From contig JAVUNC010000005.1 in assembly GCA_032173965.1 (NCBI GenBank), forward strand, positions 310,001 to 374,000: 64,000 bases of DNA, read 5' to 3'. A model generated the notes under the pieces. It was not told the DNA's origin. It made no database searches and worked only from the letters and a program-made list of their open reading frames with translations. The translations under genes and the position numbers were made by a program. Positions 14,501 to 25,628 of the stretch are shown piece by piece. Within the stretch, counting starts at the first letter, position 1, and every line of letters starts with the position of its first letter. Source of the stretch: Sitta carolinensis (lineage: Eukaryota > Chordata > Aves > Passeriformes > Sittidae).

Positions 14501-16421
14501 GAGCACAGGATGAGGCAGCATCATGGAATTAGGAAATTGTGGAATCACAGAATGGGTTGGGTTGGGAGGACCCAAAATATTCTTGAGTTCCACTCCCTGC
14601 CATGGGCAGAGCCACCTTCCACTATCCCAGCTTGTTCCAAGCCCCATCCAACCATAGAACACCCCCAGGAATGTGGATCCCTGCGTTTCTGGGCAACCTC
14701 TTCCGGGTTGCATCATCTCAAATTCCATCATCCCCTGAACGTTCACACTCTGGCTGCCCTTGAGCATTTATCAGCACTTAGGGCCGTGCTTTGGCTGCAG
14801 CCTGTCCTTAGGAAAGCCCAGCTTTGTGGGGGCTGCCTGAGCTCCCAGGAACTCCACTCCTCAGGGGTTTGTTCCCTCGTTTTCCCCCCAGGTCCTGGAG
14901 CCAGTAACAAACCCTGCTCCGACTCCTACCACGGGCCCAGCGCCAACTCCGAGGTGGAAGTGAAATCTGTTGTGGACTTCATCAAGAACCACGGAAACTT
15001 CAAGGCTTTCCTGACCCTCCACAGTTATTCCCAGCTCCTGATGTATCCCTATGGATACAAATGCACCAGGCCAGATGATTTTGCCGAGCTGGTGAGACAG
15101 AAGGACTTGGCTTTACCTTCTCTTTTGTCCAGCTGCCTTTCTGTGCTTTCCATTCTCTTCCCTACTGCCAGCACTGCAGCTGGAATAACATCTCTGAGGC
15201 AATGTGTGTCTCACAACTGCAGTTCCACTGGGAAAGACCTCTGGAGCTCTCTGTACTAACCCTGTGCTGAAAGGGCTTTGGAGTCAGAGCCAGTTTCAGT
15301 CTGAGTTTGGATTGGTTTGATTTGTTTTGATATTTCTAAAGAAGAATCCCACAGCTTTTTTCAAGCTCAGCCCAAGGTTTCCCTAATCTCATGGAGATTT
15401 TATAATCCCCTAACACCTAAATGCAGTTCCCTGTGGCAATTTGTTGCCTTTTTTCCCTCCTTCCCAGAGAGCCCAGCCCTGTTTTCCATCCAAGCCCTGT
15501 TATGTAGTTGAAGTGAGCACAAAGTTGACCTTGGAGTATTGGAAGATCCCAACTGCCTTGGGAATTCCTGATCTCTCCTGAGCCTTCCCTTGACAAGGCA
15601 GTGAGAGAAACACTGGATGAACCCTTACAGAGCCTGCTGGAAGTGAACTCACCTGCAGTGGCACCTCCCAGAAATGTTCTGGGAGCTGTGAATCATCTCC
15701 AAAGCACTTTGGAGATTTCTGGTGAAATCCCAGTGTTTGAGCTCAGGAAATGTGGCTGCTTCCTGACTTTCCCTTCATCTTCTCCCCTCCAGGAATCTCT
15801 GGGAAGAGCTGCTGCCAATTCCATCCGCTCCCTCTATGGCACCACCTTCCAAGTGGGCACCATTTGCAAAACCATCTGTGAGTATTTGACCCCTCAGAGC
15901 TTTTAGGGGCTGTCCCAGGACACCAACGCTGTCCTCCCCACAGGAGGAAGGCACAATGCTCCATGTCCCATCCTCTGCCCAGGGATCCAAACCCACTGCT
16001 GGTCAGTCCAGGGCCAGGGCACGCAGCTGGCTCCTGTCTCCAGAGCAGGAACTGGGCTGGGAAGGTGCAACTGTGCCCTTGTCCTGGCTTGGAGGCTCAG
16101 CCCAACCATCCCTGTCCCCTCCTCTTGGAGTGCCTGGAGTGAGGAGAGCTCCTCCAGCTCTGGATGGCCAAACCCCCAAATCCAGCAGCAGCAGAACTGC
16201 CCCATTCCTCTGCACGATCCCCTTTCCTTGCAGACCAAGCCAGTGGAGGCAGCATCGACTGGAGCTATGACAATGGCATCAAATATTCCTTTGCCTTCGA
16301 GCTGCGGGACACGGGCCGCTACGGCTTCCTGCTGCCTGCCAGCCAGATCATCCCTGCTGCCAGGGAGACCTGGCTGGGCCTCAAGAGAATCATGGAGCAC
16401 GTCAGGGACAAGTCCTCCTGA
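8514..16421 (+). CDS. CPA2: Carboxypeptidase A2, preproenzyme
   Basis: Secreted zinc exopeptidase that removes bulky hydrophobic C-terminal residues; made as a zymogen. Eleven coding exons: 8514–8578, 10434–10515, 11373–11507, 11976–12071, 12542–12640, 12759–12860, 13878–13988, 14316–14406, 14892–15091, 15793–15877 and 16234–16421, giving 417 residues with TGA at 16419. Residues 1–16 are a signal peptide, followed by a propeptide of about 95 residues. Zinc ligands are seen in GIHSREW (His177, Glu180) and LHSYSQ, with the DPNRNW substrate site and the catalytic Glu in [12 protein letters not shown]. Assignment to CPA2 rests on Ala at bovine position 268 (SFAFE), the two cysteines in YKCT and GTICK that form the CPA2-specific disulfide, and the LETFVG start. 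Exon 5 is one codon shorter than in its paralogues. The exon 6 donor (gttcct) is weak. Confidence 0.95.
9468..10062. repeat. Minisatellite of 9–12 bp unit in CPA2 intron 1
   Basis: About 600 bases built from 'gtggtgtgacc' and 'gtggtgtaaa' variants. Reverse-strand ORFs of up to 304 codons (His/Thr/Pro-rich) come only from the repeat. Confidence 0.9.
11207..11305. repeat. Short tandem repeat, about 36 bp x 3
   Basis: The phrase 'ggaggaatcagcatttc' recurs three times in CPA2 intron 2, just upstream of exon 3. Confidence 0.7.
12345..12452 (+). mobile_element. CR1 LINE fragment
   Basis: Phrases such as 'ccatccttgggagtatccaa' and 'ttggagcaacctgggatag' match the CR1 3' region, plus sense, in CPA2 intron 4. 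Confidence 0.7.
13437..13605 (-). mobile_element. CR1 LINE 3' end
   Basis: The start 'ggatcacagaatgagctgag' followed by 'ccagctcctgcacagac' is the antisense CR1 tail, in CPA2 intron 6. Confidence 0.75.
14536..14715 (-). mobile_element. CR1 LINE 3' end
   Basis: 'atcacagaatgggttgggtt' and 'ccctgccatgggcagagcca' are the antisense CR1 tail, in CPA2 intron 8. Confidence 0.85.
16008..16150. repeat. Dispersed 140-bp duplicate, copy 1
   Basis: Near-copy of 17452–17594. Shared phrases include 'ccagagcaggaactgggctg' and 'cttgtcctggcttggaggct'. This copy is in CPA2 intron 10 and the other lies downstream of the gene. Confidence 0.85.
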
Positions 16422-16485
16422 GGGCTGGGGCTCAGCTCTGCAGCACCTCCCTGTGCTGGGAGGGCTCTCACCAGAGGAATGGCTG

Positions 16486-16491
16486 AATAAA
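16486..16491 (+). promoter_or_regulatory. CPA2: CPA2 poly(A) signal
   Basis: AATAAA 65 bases after the CPA2 stop codon, giving a very short 3' UTR. Confidence 0.85.
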
Positions 16492-16599
16492 CCCCGCTGT
16501 GCATCCCCTGCCCTGGTGTTCGTGCTGTTCCTTGATGTGCCACAGCCCTGAGGAGATTTTGGGACACGCTCCCCCCTGCCCACACAGCCAGTGCCACCC

Positions 16600-16835
16600 C
16601 TTCCTCTGTCCCAGGGGGCTCCAACCTGGCCTTGGACATTCCAGGGAGTTCCAGTCCAGCCAGCAATTCCTGTCCCACATCCCACCGCAATTTCCCAGTC
16701 TGGAGCCATTCCCTGGCTCCTGTCCCTCTGGCCCTTGTCCCCAGTCCCTCTCCAGCTCTCCTGGAGCCCCTTCAGGCCCTGGAATGTTCTGGAATCTCTC
16801 CCTACACCCTTCTCCTCTCCATGCTGCAGGGGCTG
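16600..16835 (-). mobile_element. CR1 LINE 3' region fragment
   Basis: 'gagccattccctggctcctg' and 'ccaggccctggaatgttctgg'-type text, antisense, downstream of CPA2. Confidence 0.7.
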
Positions 16836-17039
16836 GGGCAGAGGGCCTGCTGTTCACCAGCATAATCCAAGCCATGGACTCGATTAAAGGAATTTAATTT
16901 CCTTTAACGAGCCTCAGGACCGTGCTAGGTGCCACTATCCTCAAAGGTGCCCCCCCAGAGCTTTGGCTGCCCCTCTTCTCCCTGCCCCGTGCTCCCAGTG
17001 GCTGTGCTTGGAGGGAAGATGGGGATGGGAGGGCACCTC

Positions 17040-17335
17040 CCCTGATCCAGCACGCAGCCCCTCGTCCCATCGCTCACCCTGCACATTTCTCGGGCATTAA
17101 GAGCGAAGAGCTCGGGCGGCCCCGAAGGGTCCGGGATTAGCAGCGGCTGCTGCGGTGCTGATCGAGCCTGGCAGCTTTACCTTGGTGTCTGTGCCCCCCG
17201 GCAGCTGGCGAGCCCGGCGGGAGAGCGAACAGCGCTGCGGGGCCGGGAAACGCGGGCGGGGAAAGGGGAGGCAGCGCTGGGGCCGCGGGCTGCACTCGGG
17301 GCGGCATTTGGGTTAAAAGCAGCTGGTTGGGAAAG
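17040..17335. other. GC-rich, CpG-containing block without a recognised gene
   Basis: Richer in CpG than its surroundings (for example 'gagctcgggcggccccgaag'). No exon, TATA box or recognisable ORF was seen. It sits between CPA2 and CPA5. Confidence 0.45.
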
Positions 17336-17451
17336 GCGAGCCCACCCCTGGGGCAGCCAGGGCTGCCCCTCTGCTCCAGCGGCACCTGCTTCCCAAAGTG
17401 CCCCAGCTTCCCAAAATCCCATCCTTGCATAAACCCACTGAGGGAAAACGC

Positions 17452-17594
17452 CAGGGCCAGGGCACACAGCTGGCTCTTGTCTCCAGAGCAGGAACTGGGC
17501 TGGGAAGGTGCGACTGTGCCCTTGTCCTGGCTTGGAGGCTCAGCCCAACCATCCCTGTCCCCTCCTCTTGGAGAGCCTGGAGTGAGGAGAGCTC
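17452..17594. repeat. Dispersed 140-bp duplicate, copy 2
   Basis: Pair of the segment at 16008–16150, in the same orientation, about 1.44 kb further on. Confidence 0.85.
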
Positions 17595-18216
17595 CTCTGA
17601 GTGCGGAGAGAGCTGGAGCCCGAGCACCCGGAGGAACCCGGGGCTGCCAGGGTGGAGCTGACCCAGGAGGGCGCTGGGGGCACCGACCAGCGCCCTTCCC
17701 ACCCCAGGGAAGGAGGGTGCTGAGGAAACAGAGCCAAGCTCTTCACCGCCGAGAGGGAGGGGAGGGACAACGGCCTCAGGGAACGGGCACAGCAGGAAAC
17801 GCTTTGACCAGGAGGAGAAGCAGCAGGACCTGGTGCCAGTGGGACTCCAAGAGATGACGAATCTTGCAAATGCAAATGAGTTATGAAATTGCAAAACTGC
17901 AAATTGGTCTGACTCACACCGTGTAGAGCCGTAACTGGGGCCTCCTGAGCCGTGGAACCAGAGGAACCCCCACCCTGTGGGGTTGGAGAGAAGTGTGTGA
18001 GTGTGGCTCAGTGTGTGTGCTCCAAGCAGAGCTCTGCAGCAGTTGCTAACTGGCAGAGTGACACCAACACAGCCTCGGAGACACGGAGGGACCCTGCCCT
18101 CCCAGCAGGCCCAGCCCGTGGCTCTGTTACCAGGCTGGGTTACACCCCGGGCTGTCCATACCCGATCCCAGCTGGGTCAGTGTGTGCCTGTGCCGCCAAC
18201 AAACACCTGGGGGTGC

Positions 18217-18685
18217 CCAGAGCTGCCCGTGCTCGGCCAGCCCTTGGATCCAGAGCTGCCCGTGCTCGGCCAGCCCTTGGATCCAGAGCTGCCCGTGCTC
18301 GGCCAGCCCTTGGATCCAGAGCTGCCCGTGCTCGGCCAGCCCTGGGATCCAGAGCTGCCCGTGCTCGGCCAGCCCTCGGCTCCAGAGCTGCCCGTGCTCG
18401 GCCAGCCCTCGATCCAGAGCTGCCCGTGCTCGGCCAGCCTTGGATCCAGAGCTGCCCGTGCTCGGCCAGCCCTTGGATCCAGAGCTGCCCGTGCTCAGCC
18501 AGCCCTTGGATCCAGAGCTGCCCGTGCTCGGCCAGCCCTTGGATCCAGAGCTGCCCGTGCTCGGCCAGCCCTGGATCCAGAGCTGCCCGTGCTCGGCCAG
18601 CCCTTGGATCCAGAGCTGCCCGTGCTCGGCCAGCCCTTGGATCCAGAGCTGCCCGTGCTCGGCCAGCCCTTGGATCCAGAGGGCT
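18217..18685. repeat. 33-bp minisatellite, about 14 copies
   Basis: The unit starts 'agctgcccgtgctcggccag' followed by 'cccttggatccag'. Because 33 is divisible by 3 and the unit has no stop, several frames on both strands stay open for 180–290 codons. This is a repeat artefact and not a gene. Confidence 0.9.
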
Positions 18686-19284
18686 CGCCACCTGATCCGG
18701 CTCCCCTGTCCCTCCTCCTTGAGCCCCTCGAGGGGGATCCTGGCCCCAGCTCTGCTCCCCAGCGCCCCAGGAGACCCCCGGGACCTTCCCACGGCCCCTC
18801 CTGCTCTCCGTGCAGCCAGACTCCCCTGGATTTAACGGAGAAAAGCAAGGCCAGAGGATGCCAGCTGTAAAATCCTGCCCTGGGAGGTGCCTGCCAGCCC
18901 GGGAACACAGCCCAGGAACCTGGAGCATCCCGAGGAGCACGGTGGGAGCTCAGGGGCAGCACAGATAAGGCCCAACAAAGGCCCTGCTGTAACCCGGGGA
19001 ACAAAGGCACTGCTTCAGCTGGGAACAAAGACACCTCTGACAAAGTGACCTCCTGGGATAGCCCCAGTCACTGACAGCTGCTCCAGAGCCACTGCTGACA
19101 CTGAAAACATCAAAATAATTGATTTTCTACCCAAAAAACGAGCCTTTCTCCGAGCGTTACCCCAGGTGAACGTCCTTGAGATCCTCTGAGCTCCACCACT
19201 TCCATCGGCTTGGGAGGGAGATTTCATCCAGCATCGAGTGGCCCCACACTTGGGATGGGTTCGATGAACAATTTGAATAATGTA

Positions 19285-19341
19285 TTTTACATTTTATATA
19301 TATACATACACATATATATATACACACACGTGTGTGTGTGT
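19285..19341. repeat. TA/CA microsatellite
   Basis: A run of tatata, then cacaca/gtgtgt, in the spacer upstream of CPA5. Confidence 0.85.
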
Positions 19342-19819
19342 AACTAATTAATCCTAAATAAGCCAACGTTTAATCTCCTGCTTTTCCTGCAAGTAACTCT
19401 GTAGTAGCTTGTCATTACACATGCATTACTAATCATCATTACGACTGGCTTACTCATAGCGGTGGGGCACGAAGAAACCCACGGGAACAAAGAGGAGCTT
19501 CCTGGTGGTTTTGGGGCTGCCGTGACCACGCCATGCCCAGCACCCCACGCCCCCGCCGTGGGCTGGGAGCCCGGCTGGGAGCAGGGACGCTCCCGCAGGA
19601 GCTGCTCCCCGAGGAGGTCGTTATCAGATCCTCCCCACTTTGGCTGCTCCCGTGTTGACTTTGCCAAACCAAGCAAACATTTGGGCTGGCGGGAGCTCTT
19701 CCCGCCTGCTCCGTGTGTCCGCGGCAGATGCGGCGGCGGTGAGCAGCTCCGGCAGGGACCCCCCGAGCTCCCGGGGGGTTCTCTTCCTCCTCGGCGCTGT
19801 GGCTCTGCTCCCACCCACC

Positions 19820-22800
19820 ATGGAGCCCCTCCTGGTGTTGCTCGCCCTCCTGGGGGTCTCCAGCACCGAGCGGCTCTTCGCGGGGTGAGTCCTGCTGGAG
19901 CAGGGGCGGCGGGATGGGGAGCCAGGGGGGAGAGGCTCCTCCTGTCCTTCAGGGGCACGGACATCCCAAAGGATGGAAATCTGGCCGGCGTTATGCCCAG
20001 CTAGGAAAGGTTTGGGTTTGCCCCAGGTTTTGGAGGATGCAGCAGGTAGAAATTAGGGAATAAAAACCCGAGGGCATCGTGCCGAGCTTTGCCAGGGTGT
20101 GGGATCCCAGAGATCAGGGGATGATGGGTATGGCTCAAACACGGTGGCTGTGGGGTCATCCGGGGAATAAAACCCGAGGATTAATGGGAATAACAGCCAA
20201 AGATTACTGAGAATAACAGCCAAAGATTACTGGCAATAACAGCCAAAGATTACTGGGAATAACAGCCAAGGATTATTTGGAATAGCAGCTAAGGATTACT
20301 GGGAATAAAACCCAAAGATTACTGGCAATAACAGCTAAGGATTGCTGGGAATAACAGCCAAGGATTATTTGGAATAACAGCTAAGGATTGCTGGGAAAAA
20401 ACCCCAAGGATTTCTGGGAATAATACACCGTGGGAAAGAACACGATGTGGCTGGAGAAGGGGCCCTGTGGAGGGAGGGCAGCACTTTTCCAGGACAAACA
20501 TCCTGGAGATAAGGACAGCACAGTCCAGGGCAGCACTGAGGCTGAGAAGGGGGCATGGAATGAAGGGGGGGATCCCAGGACAACCCAAAACTCCCAAAGC
20601 TCCCAACCCATTTCCATAAAGGTCTGAATGAGACCTGGCATGGCAAGGAGAACTGACTTGGAAAGTGGGAATTCCATGGAAATTAAGGAAAATATCCATT
20701 AAAAAGGCTGCTGGATATCCCAACAGCTGGACTGACTCTGGAGCCAGAGCTGGGGATCTCCTGATCAGGGATGGGACCCAGGGAACAGCTGGAGCTGTGC
20801 CAGGGGGGTTTAGGGTGCAGATCAGGAGAAGTGCCTCATCCAGAGGGTGCTGGGCACTGCCCAGGCTCCCCAGGGAATGGGCACATTCCCAAGGCTGCCA
20901 GAGCTCCAGGAGTGGGGGATTGTTGGGGTGTCTCAGTTGGATTTGCTCCTCGTGGGTCCCTTGCAGCTCAGGATATTCTGTGATGTGTCTGAGCCACCTT
21001 CCTCCCTGCTTTCCCCCAGACACCACGCTGTGCATGGGGGATCCAGCCAGGATCCAAGCCCTCTGCTCCAGGCAGGGCGTGCTGGGAGGGATCCGAGCAG
21101 CCGCAAGCCAAAACTGCCCAGGGAATGTCAGGGCTGCTGCTCCCTGATCTTGGAAAAATCACAGGGATTTAATGCCTGCCCGAGTCCCCCAGGCAGGGAA
21201 GGGGAAATGGGGATTGTTGTCACCCTAGGGAGGGGTTAAAGGGATAAATGAGGAGGTGAGAGGATGAAAAGGGGAAAGGTGAAGGAATTTTGGGGCATTT
21301 TGGGAGTGGCTTTAAGCACTGCCGAACAGGAGAGGTTGGAGCGAGAGCACTGAGGCGAGATGAGAAATCCTCTCCCCCAGAGAACATTTCCTCCTCTCCA
21401 GGGCTTTGGGAAGCCCAGCCAGGCTGGGACCTCTGCTAGGGAATCCCTCCACAGCTGGAGAACGCATCCCTGTGAGATATCCCCCAGCACCTGGGGCGCT
21501 GACCGAGCCAGGCTGGAGCTCATCTCAGCCTCCCCAGCACAGCCGCTCTCACCCTGCAGTTTTTTCCTCTCAACGCCAAGTGCTGCTGCGTTTTCCCACC
21601 CTCGGAGGTGTCGCGGAGCTGGCCGGGCTCCCCCCGGCGCAGCCCGTGCCTGTGAGCCCCGTGCCTCCCCGCAGGGACCAGGTGCTGCGTGTGACAGCCG
21701 GCAGCGAGGAGCAGCTCGCCCTGCTGGGCGGGCTGGGCGAGCAGGAGGAGCTGCAGGTGAGCTCTGAGGGGTGCGGAGCCCCGCGCTGGTCACAGGCCCT
21801 GCTGCACCCAGGGCTCCCTCCCTTTCTGTCACCCAATTCTCCTCCCCGTTTGGGAGATGTGTCATTTAGAGTCGCATAAATGTGAATTTAACCCGGGGCT
21901 CCTTGAGCTCAGAGCTCCCGTTTCATTTGAACTGGGAACATCCCACAAATACTGAAACAACTTGGGCTGAAACATTTCTGTAAATCCCTATCCACCTGTG
22001 GCCCAAAATTTGTCCAAAACCCTTTTTAGATCTTTCGTGGGAACTCCTGTGAGACCCCTGGAGGTGCTGGGGAGCTCACTGGATGAATTCCCCCCTTTCA
22101 GCTCCACTTCTTCTTCCCAGGTGGACTTTTGGCGTCACCCCAGCAGCCCCAGCCACCCCGTGGACCTGCTGGTGTCCTTCCCCAGCCTCCAAAGAGTCAA
22201 AAAATTCCTGGATTCCCATAATTTTTCCTACAGCATCATGATCCAGGACGTGCAGGTAATGGCTTTGACGGGAACAGGACGAGCTCCTGCAGCTCAGCCC
22301 TCAGAGAAAATTCCAAAAAGTTTCCAAAAAGTTGGAAATCAAGAGATGGAAGGAAATTTCTGCTCCTTTCAGCTTGATTGATTTTGTTTTTTTTTTTTTT
22401 TTTTTTTTTTCTTCCTAACCAGGAATTACTGGATGAAGAAAAGGAAAGCATGAGGAGGTCTAGGAGGGTGAAGAGAAGCTCCAGGATGTTTGATTTTGCC
22501 TCCTACCACACTCTAGATGAGGTAGAGAGCTCTGCAGAGCCTGGGCTTTGTCCTGCTGGGGCTCCAGCCACCTGGTGAAGGTCGTGGTGAGCTCGTGGTG
22601 ACAGCTGAGACCTCCCTGGGACACGTTTCTCCTCCTTGGTGGAGCTCTGAGCTGAGATGGGAGACCAGGAAACCTTCCACATCCAGCGTGGCCACTCCTG
22701 GAAGCTCCCACCTCATGGAAGACATTTTCAGCTTCACTTTGGGGGTTCCTGGAGCCCACTTTGGGACTGGTGGGGCTGGGATGGGGTCTCAGAGCTTTTT

Positions 22801-24895
22801 CCTTCCCCATTCCTCCTGCTTTTCCAAAAACCTGCTCACACAGAGTCCCAACCATCTCGTGTTCTCTAGGGAAGCACGAGGTCTTCTCCAGGGGTCCCAG
22901 GGCTCCAGAGAAGCACCAGATCTTCCCCAGGGAAGCTCTGCCAGTTACAGCCAGTGCTGGATACCCTCAAAAAAACCTAAAGGTGAGAACCAGGCTGAGC
23001 CTCATGACCCAGCAGCTCCTCCTTCCAGATCTACGAGTGGATGGACGTCCTGGTGGAGGATCATCCCAACCTTGTCAGCAAGATCCAGATCGGGCAGAGC
23101 TTCGAGAACCGGTCCCTGTACGTGCTGAAGGTGGAGTCCTGGGACAGCCTGGCCTCCAAACCCCCCCTCAGCATGCAGGGTTGTGCCAGGGGAGGCTCAG
23201 GGTGGACACCAGCAGGAATTTATCCATGGAAAGGGCGGGCAGGCCTCGGAAAGGGGCTGCTCAGGGAGGTGTGAGGAACACCTGGACGTGGCACTGAGCG
23301 CTCTGGGCTGCTGACAAGCCCGGTGGGGCTGGGGCACAGCCTGGATTCCACGATCCTGGGGGTTCTCCAAGCTCGGTGGTTCCACACAGTTCAGCACCGG
23401 GGCGCCGCCCCGCCCGGCCGTCTGGCTGGACACCGGCATCCACGCGCGGGAATGGGTCACGCAGGCCACCGGCCTCTGGACGGCCAGCAAGGTGACCGTG
23501 GCAGCACCTGGGCTGTGGGACCCCAGTTCTGTCCCACCCTCATCTCCAAGGGGCGGATCTGAGAGGATCTGTGCTCCTCTCCACGCACAGATCGCCGAGG
23601 AGTACGGGCAGGACCCCGCAGTGACGGCCGTCCTGGACAGCATGGACATCTTCCTGGAGATTGTCACCAACCCCGATGGCTTTGCCTTCACCCACAGCTC
23701 CGTGAGTGTGGGGGATCTTGTCCCAGCCCCGGCTCCCCGTGGTGTTTGGGTGGGCAGGGATGTTCCTGTGTGGGAGGGGAATGGAGACCCCTGCAGATGC
23801 TTGGGCAGGGGTTGGGATTGCCATGCCCGTTGCAGTCTGCTCTCCGTGTGCTCCCAGAACCGCCTGTGGCGCAAGACCAGGTCCCTCAACGCTGGCTCCC
23901 GCTGTGTTGGAGTGGATCCCAACAGAAATTGGGATGCTGGGTTTGGAGGTGAGACCTTGGCCACCAGGTCCCCATGTTGGGCATTGTTCGTTCCTCAAAG
24001 CATCCAAACTTTCTGCTAGAGCGGAGAAACCCAGGGATGGAAACCCTTCCTGAGGGAAGATCCTCTCTGGCTCTCCTCCTCCCCCTGCTCCAGGTGCTGG
24101 CTCCAGCAGCAATCCCTGCTCTGAGACCTATCATGGGCCTCATGCCCACTCGGAGAGGGAAGTGAGAGCCGTCGTGGATTTCATCCGTGCCCACGGCAAC
24201 GTGAAATCCGTCATCTCCATCCACAGCTACTCCCAGATGCTGCTCTTCCCCTATGGATACAGGAGGGCACCCACACCTGATCACCAGGAAATGGTGAGAT
24301 GACCCCAAAAGGTGGGGCTGTGACCACCTGGCAAAGTCAGGCAGAGCATCCCAGGAGCTCGTTAGGTACAACCCAAATACTGAAACCCTGCACTGGGTCC
24401 TGGGGAGGGTGTTTTGAGATGGACCTCAGACATCAAAACTTTAGGGGTTTTTGGGAAACCCTAGAGCAGAAGGGATGGGGAATGATGGGCTGTAGATCCC
24501 CCTGCCCCTCAATCCACCAGACCCCACCATGCTGGGTGGTTCCTTTGCAGAATGAGCTGGCCAAGAAGGCCGTGAGCGACTTGGCCGCCGTTTTTGGGAC
24601 GAAATACACCTACGGCAGCATTGCCACCACCATCTGTGAGTGACCCTCCCTCAGCCCACAGCAAAGCCCTGGGGAATGGGCTCCCACCTGGGCTCCTCTC
24701 CCTGCAGACCTGGCAGGAGGCACCACCATCGACTGGGCCTACGACAATGGGGTGAAATATTCCTTCACCTTGGAGCTGAGGGACTCGGGGCGCTACGGAT
24801 TCCTCCTGCCCAGCTCCCAGATCGTCCCCACTGCCACCGAGACGTGGCCGGCGCTGCTGGACATCATGGTCCACGTGCTGGAGCATCCATACTGA
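19820..24895 (+). CDS. CPA5: Carboxypeptidase A5-like, preproenzyme
   Basis: M14 zinc carboxypeptidase zymogen. Exons: 19820–19884, 21675–21756, 22121–22255, 22423–22521, 23029–23130, 23390–23491, 23591–23701, 23858–23948, 24094–24293, 24551–24635 and 24708–24895, giving 419 residues; phases are identical to CPA2 and CPA1. The signal peptide is followed by a propeptide ending in RRVKR. The catalytic set is complete: GIHAREW (His179, Glu182), DPNRNW, IHSYSQ, the substrate Tyr in TIYLAGG and Glu in [11 protein letters not shown]. Thr at bovine position 268 rules out CPA2. DQVLRV at the start, the QLALLGGL helix and VDFWR resemble CPA5, as does its position between CPA2 and CPA1. Odd points are RVKR at residues 109–112 and Leu for Phe next to the catalytic Glu. 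A CPA4 identity is less likely because the CPA4 hallmarks are absent. No TATA box was seen. Confidence 0.85.
20172..20425. repeat. 22–23-bp tandem repeat, about 11 copies
   Basis: The unit 'aataacagccaaagattact' with small variants, in CPA5 intron 1. Confidence 0.85.
20765..20940 (+). mobile_element. CR1 LINE fragment
   Basis: Text resembling the CR1 coding/3' region ('agagggtgctgggcactgcc', 'aggctccccagggaatggg'), plus sense, in CPA5 intron 1. Confidence 0.6.
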
Positions 24896-24927
24896 GCCCA
24901 GCACCTCCCACAGCATCCCCTCCTCTC

Positions 24928-24933
24928 AATAAA
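24928..24933 (+). promoter_or_regulatory. CPA5: CPA5 poly(A) signal
   Basis: AATAAA 33 bases after the stop codon. Confidence 0.85.
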
Positions 24934-25628
24934 TCCTCATGGAGATTCACTGGTTTCATTTCTTTTCATGCTAAATTAAAAAAATAGAAATGGTGGAAAA
25001 GGACTCCCAGCCTTACAGGTGTTGATTTTCCCCTTGTGATTTTGGCTCCATGTTCTCATCTTTGGAGCCAACTGCCAGCAGGGAGGAGATGGGGGTTTTT
25101 AGGCAACCAACCCTAAATTTGTGGGGTTTTGAGCAGCTTTGCTTCATTGTCCCTTCCCGGGGGGGCTATAAGGAGGGACATGGGGTACCCTCAGGGTTTG
25201 GTTTTGGCTCCTGGGACAACTGGCACCGCTCTGACCTCTGTCCCAAGCTTTACTTGGCCAAATTTTAAACCAGTGTCCCCAGCACTGTGGTTTCAGGATC
25301 CAGCTCACAAAGTGAAAATCTGCATTTTGCACATTCTCAACCCAAACTGATCCTTTCCCCCCCTTCAGCTGGTGCTGGGGGCTGTGGGATTTTGGCACCT
25401 CCCCGTCTCCCCTTGCTGGCAGCTGGCTCCCCATGGCCCCAGCCCATTCCTGGGACAGGTTTGGTCAGGCCTGGGATGAGGACGGCAAGGCGTGACCTTG
25501 GCTGGTGGCAGCCAGAGCCTTCCCAGGGCCCTGGGAACAGGGGCAGCTGCAGGGGCAGGGCTGGGGATTTGAGATTTAAGAGGCCCCAGGGCGCTGCTGG
25601 GATGCGAGTCCAGCTCTGCCTGCTGACC

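Noticed and set aside
17952..18940. ORFs of 182–289 codons on both strands
   Set aside because: Produced by the stop-free 33-bp repeat; overlapping frames on both strands cannot all be genes.
25602..25604. Upstream in-frame ATG for CPA1
   Set aside because: It would lie almost at the predicted transcription start and adds nine residues before a clean signal peptide; 25629 fits paralogues better.
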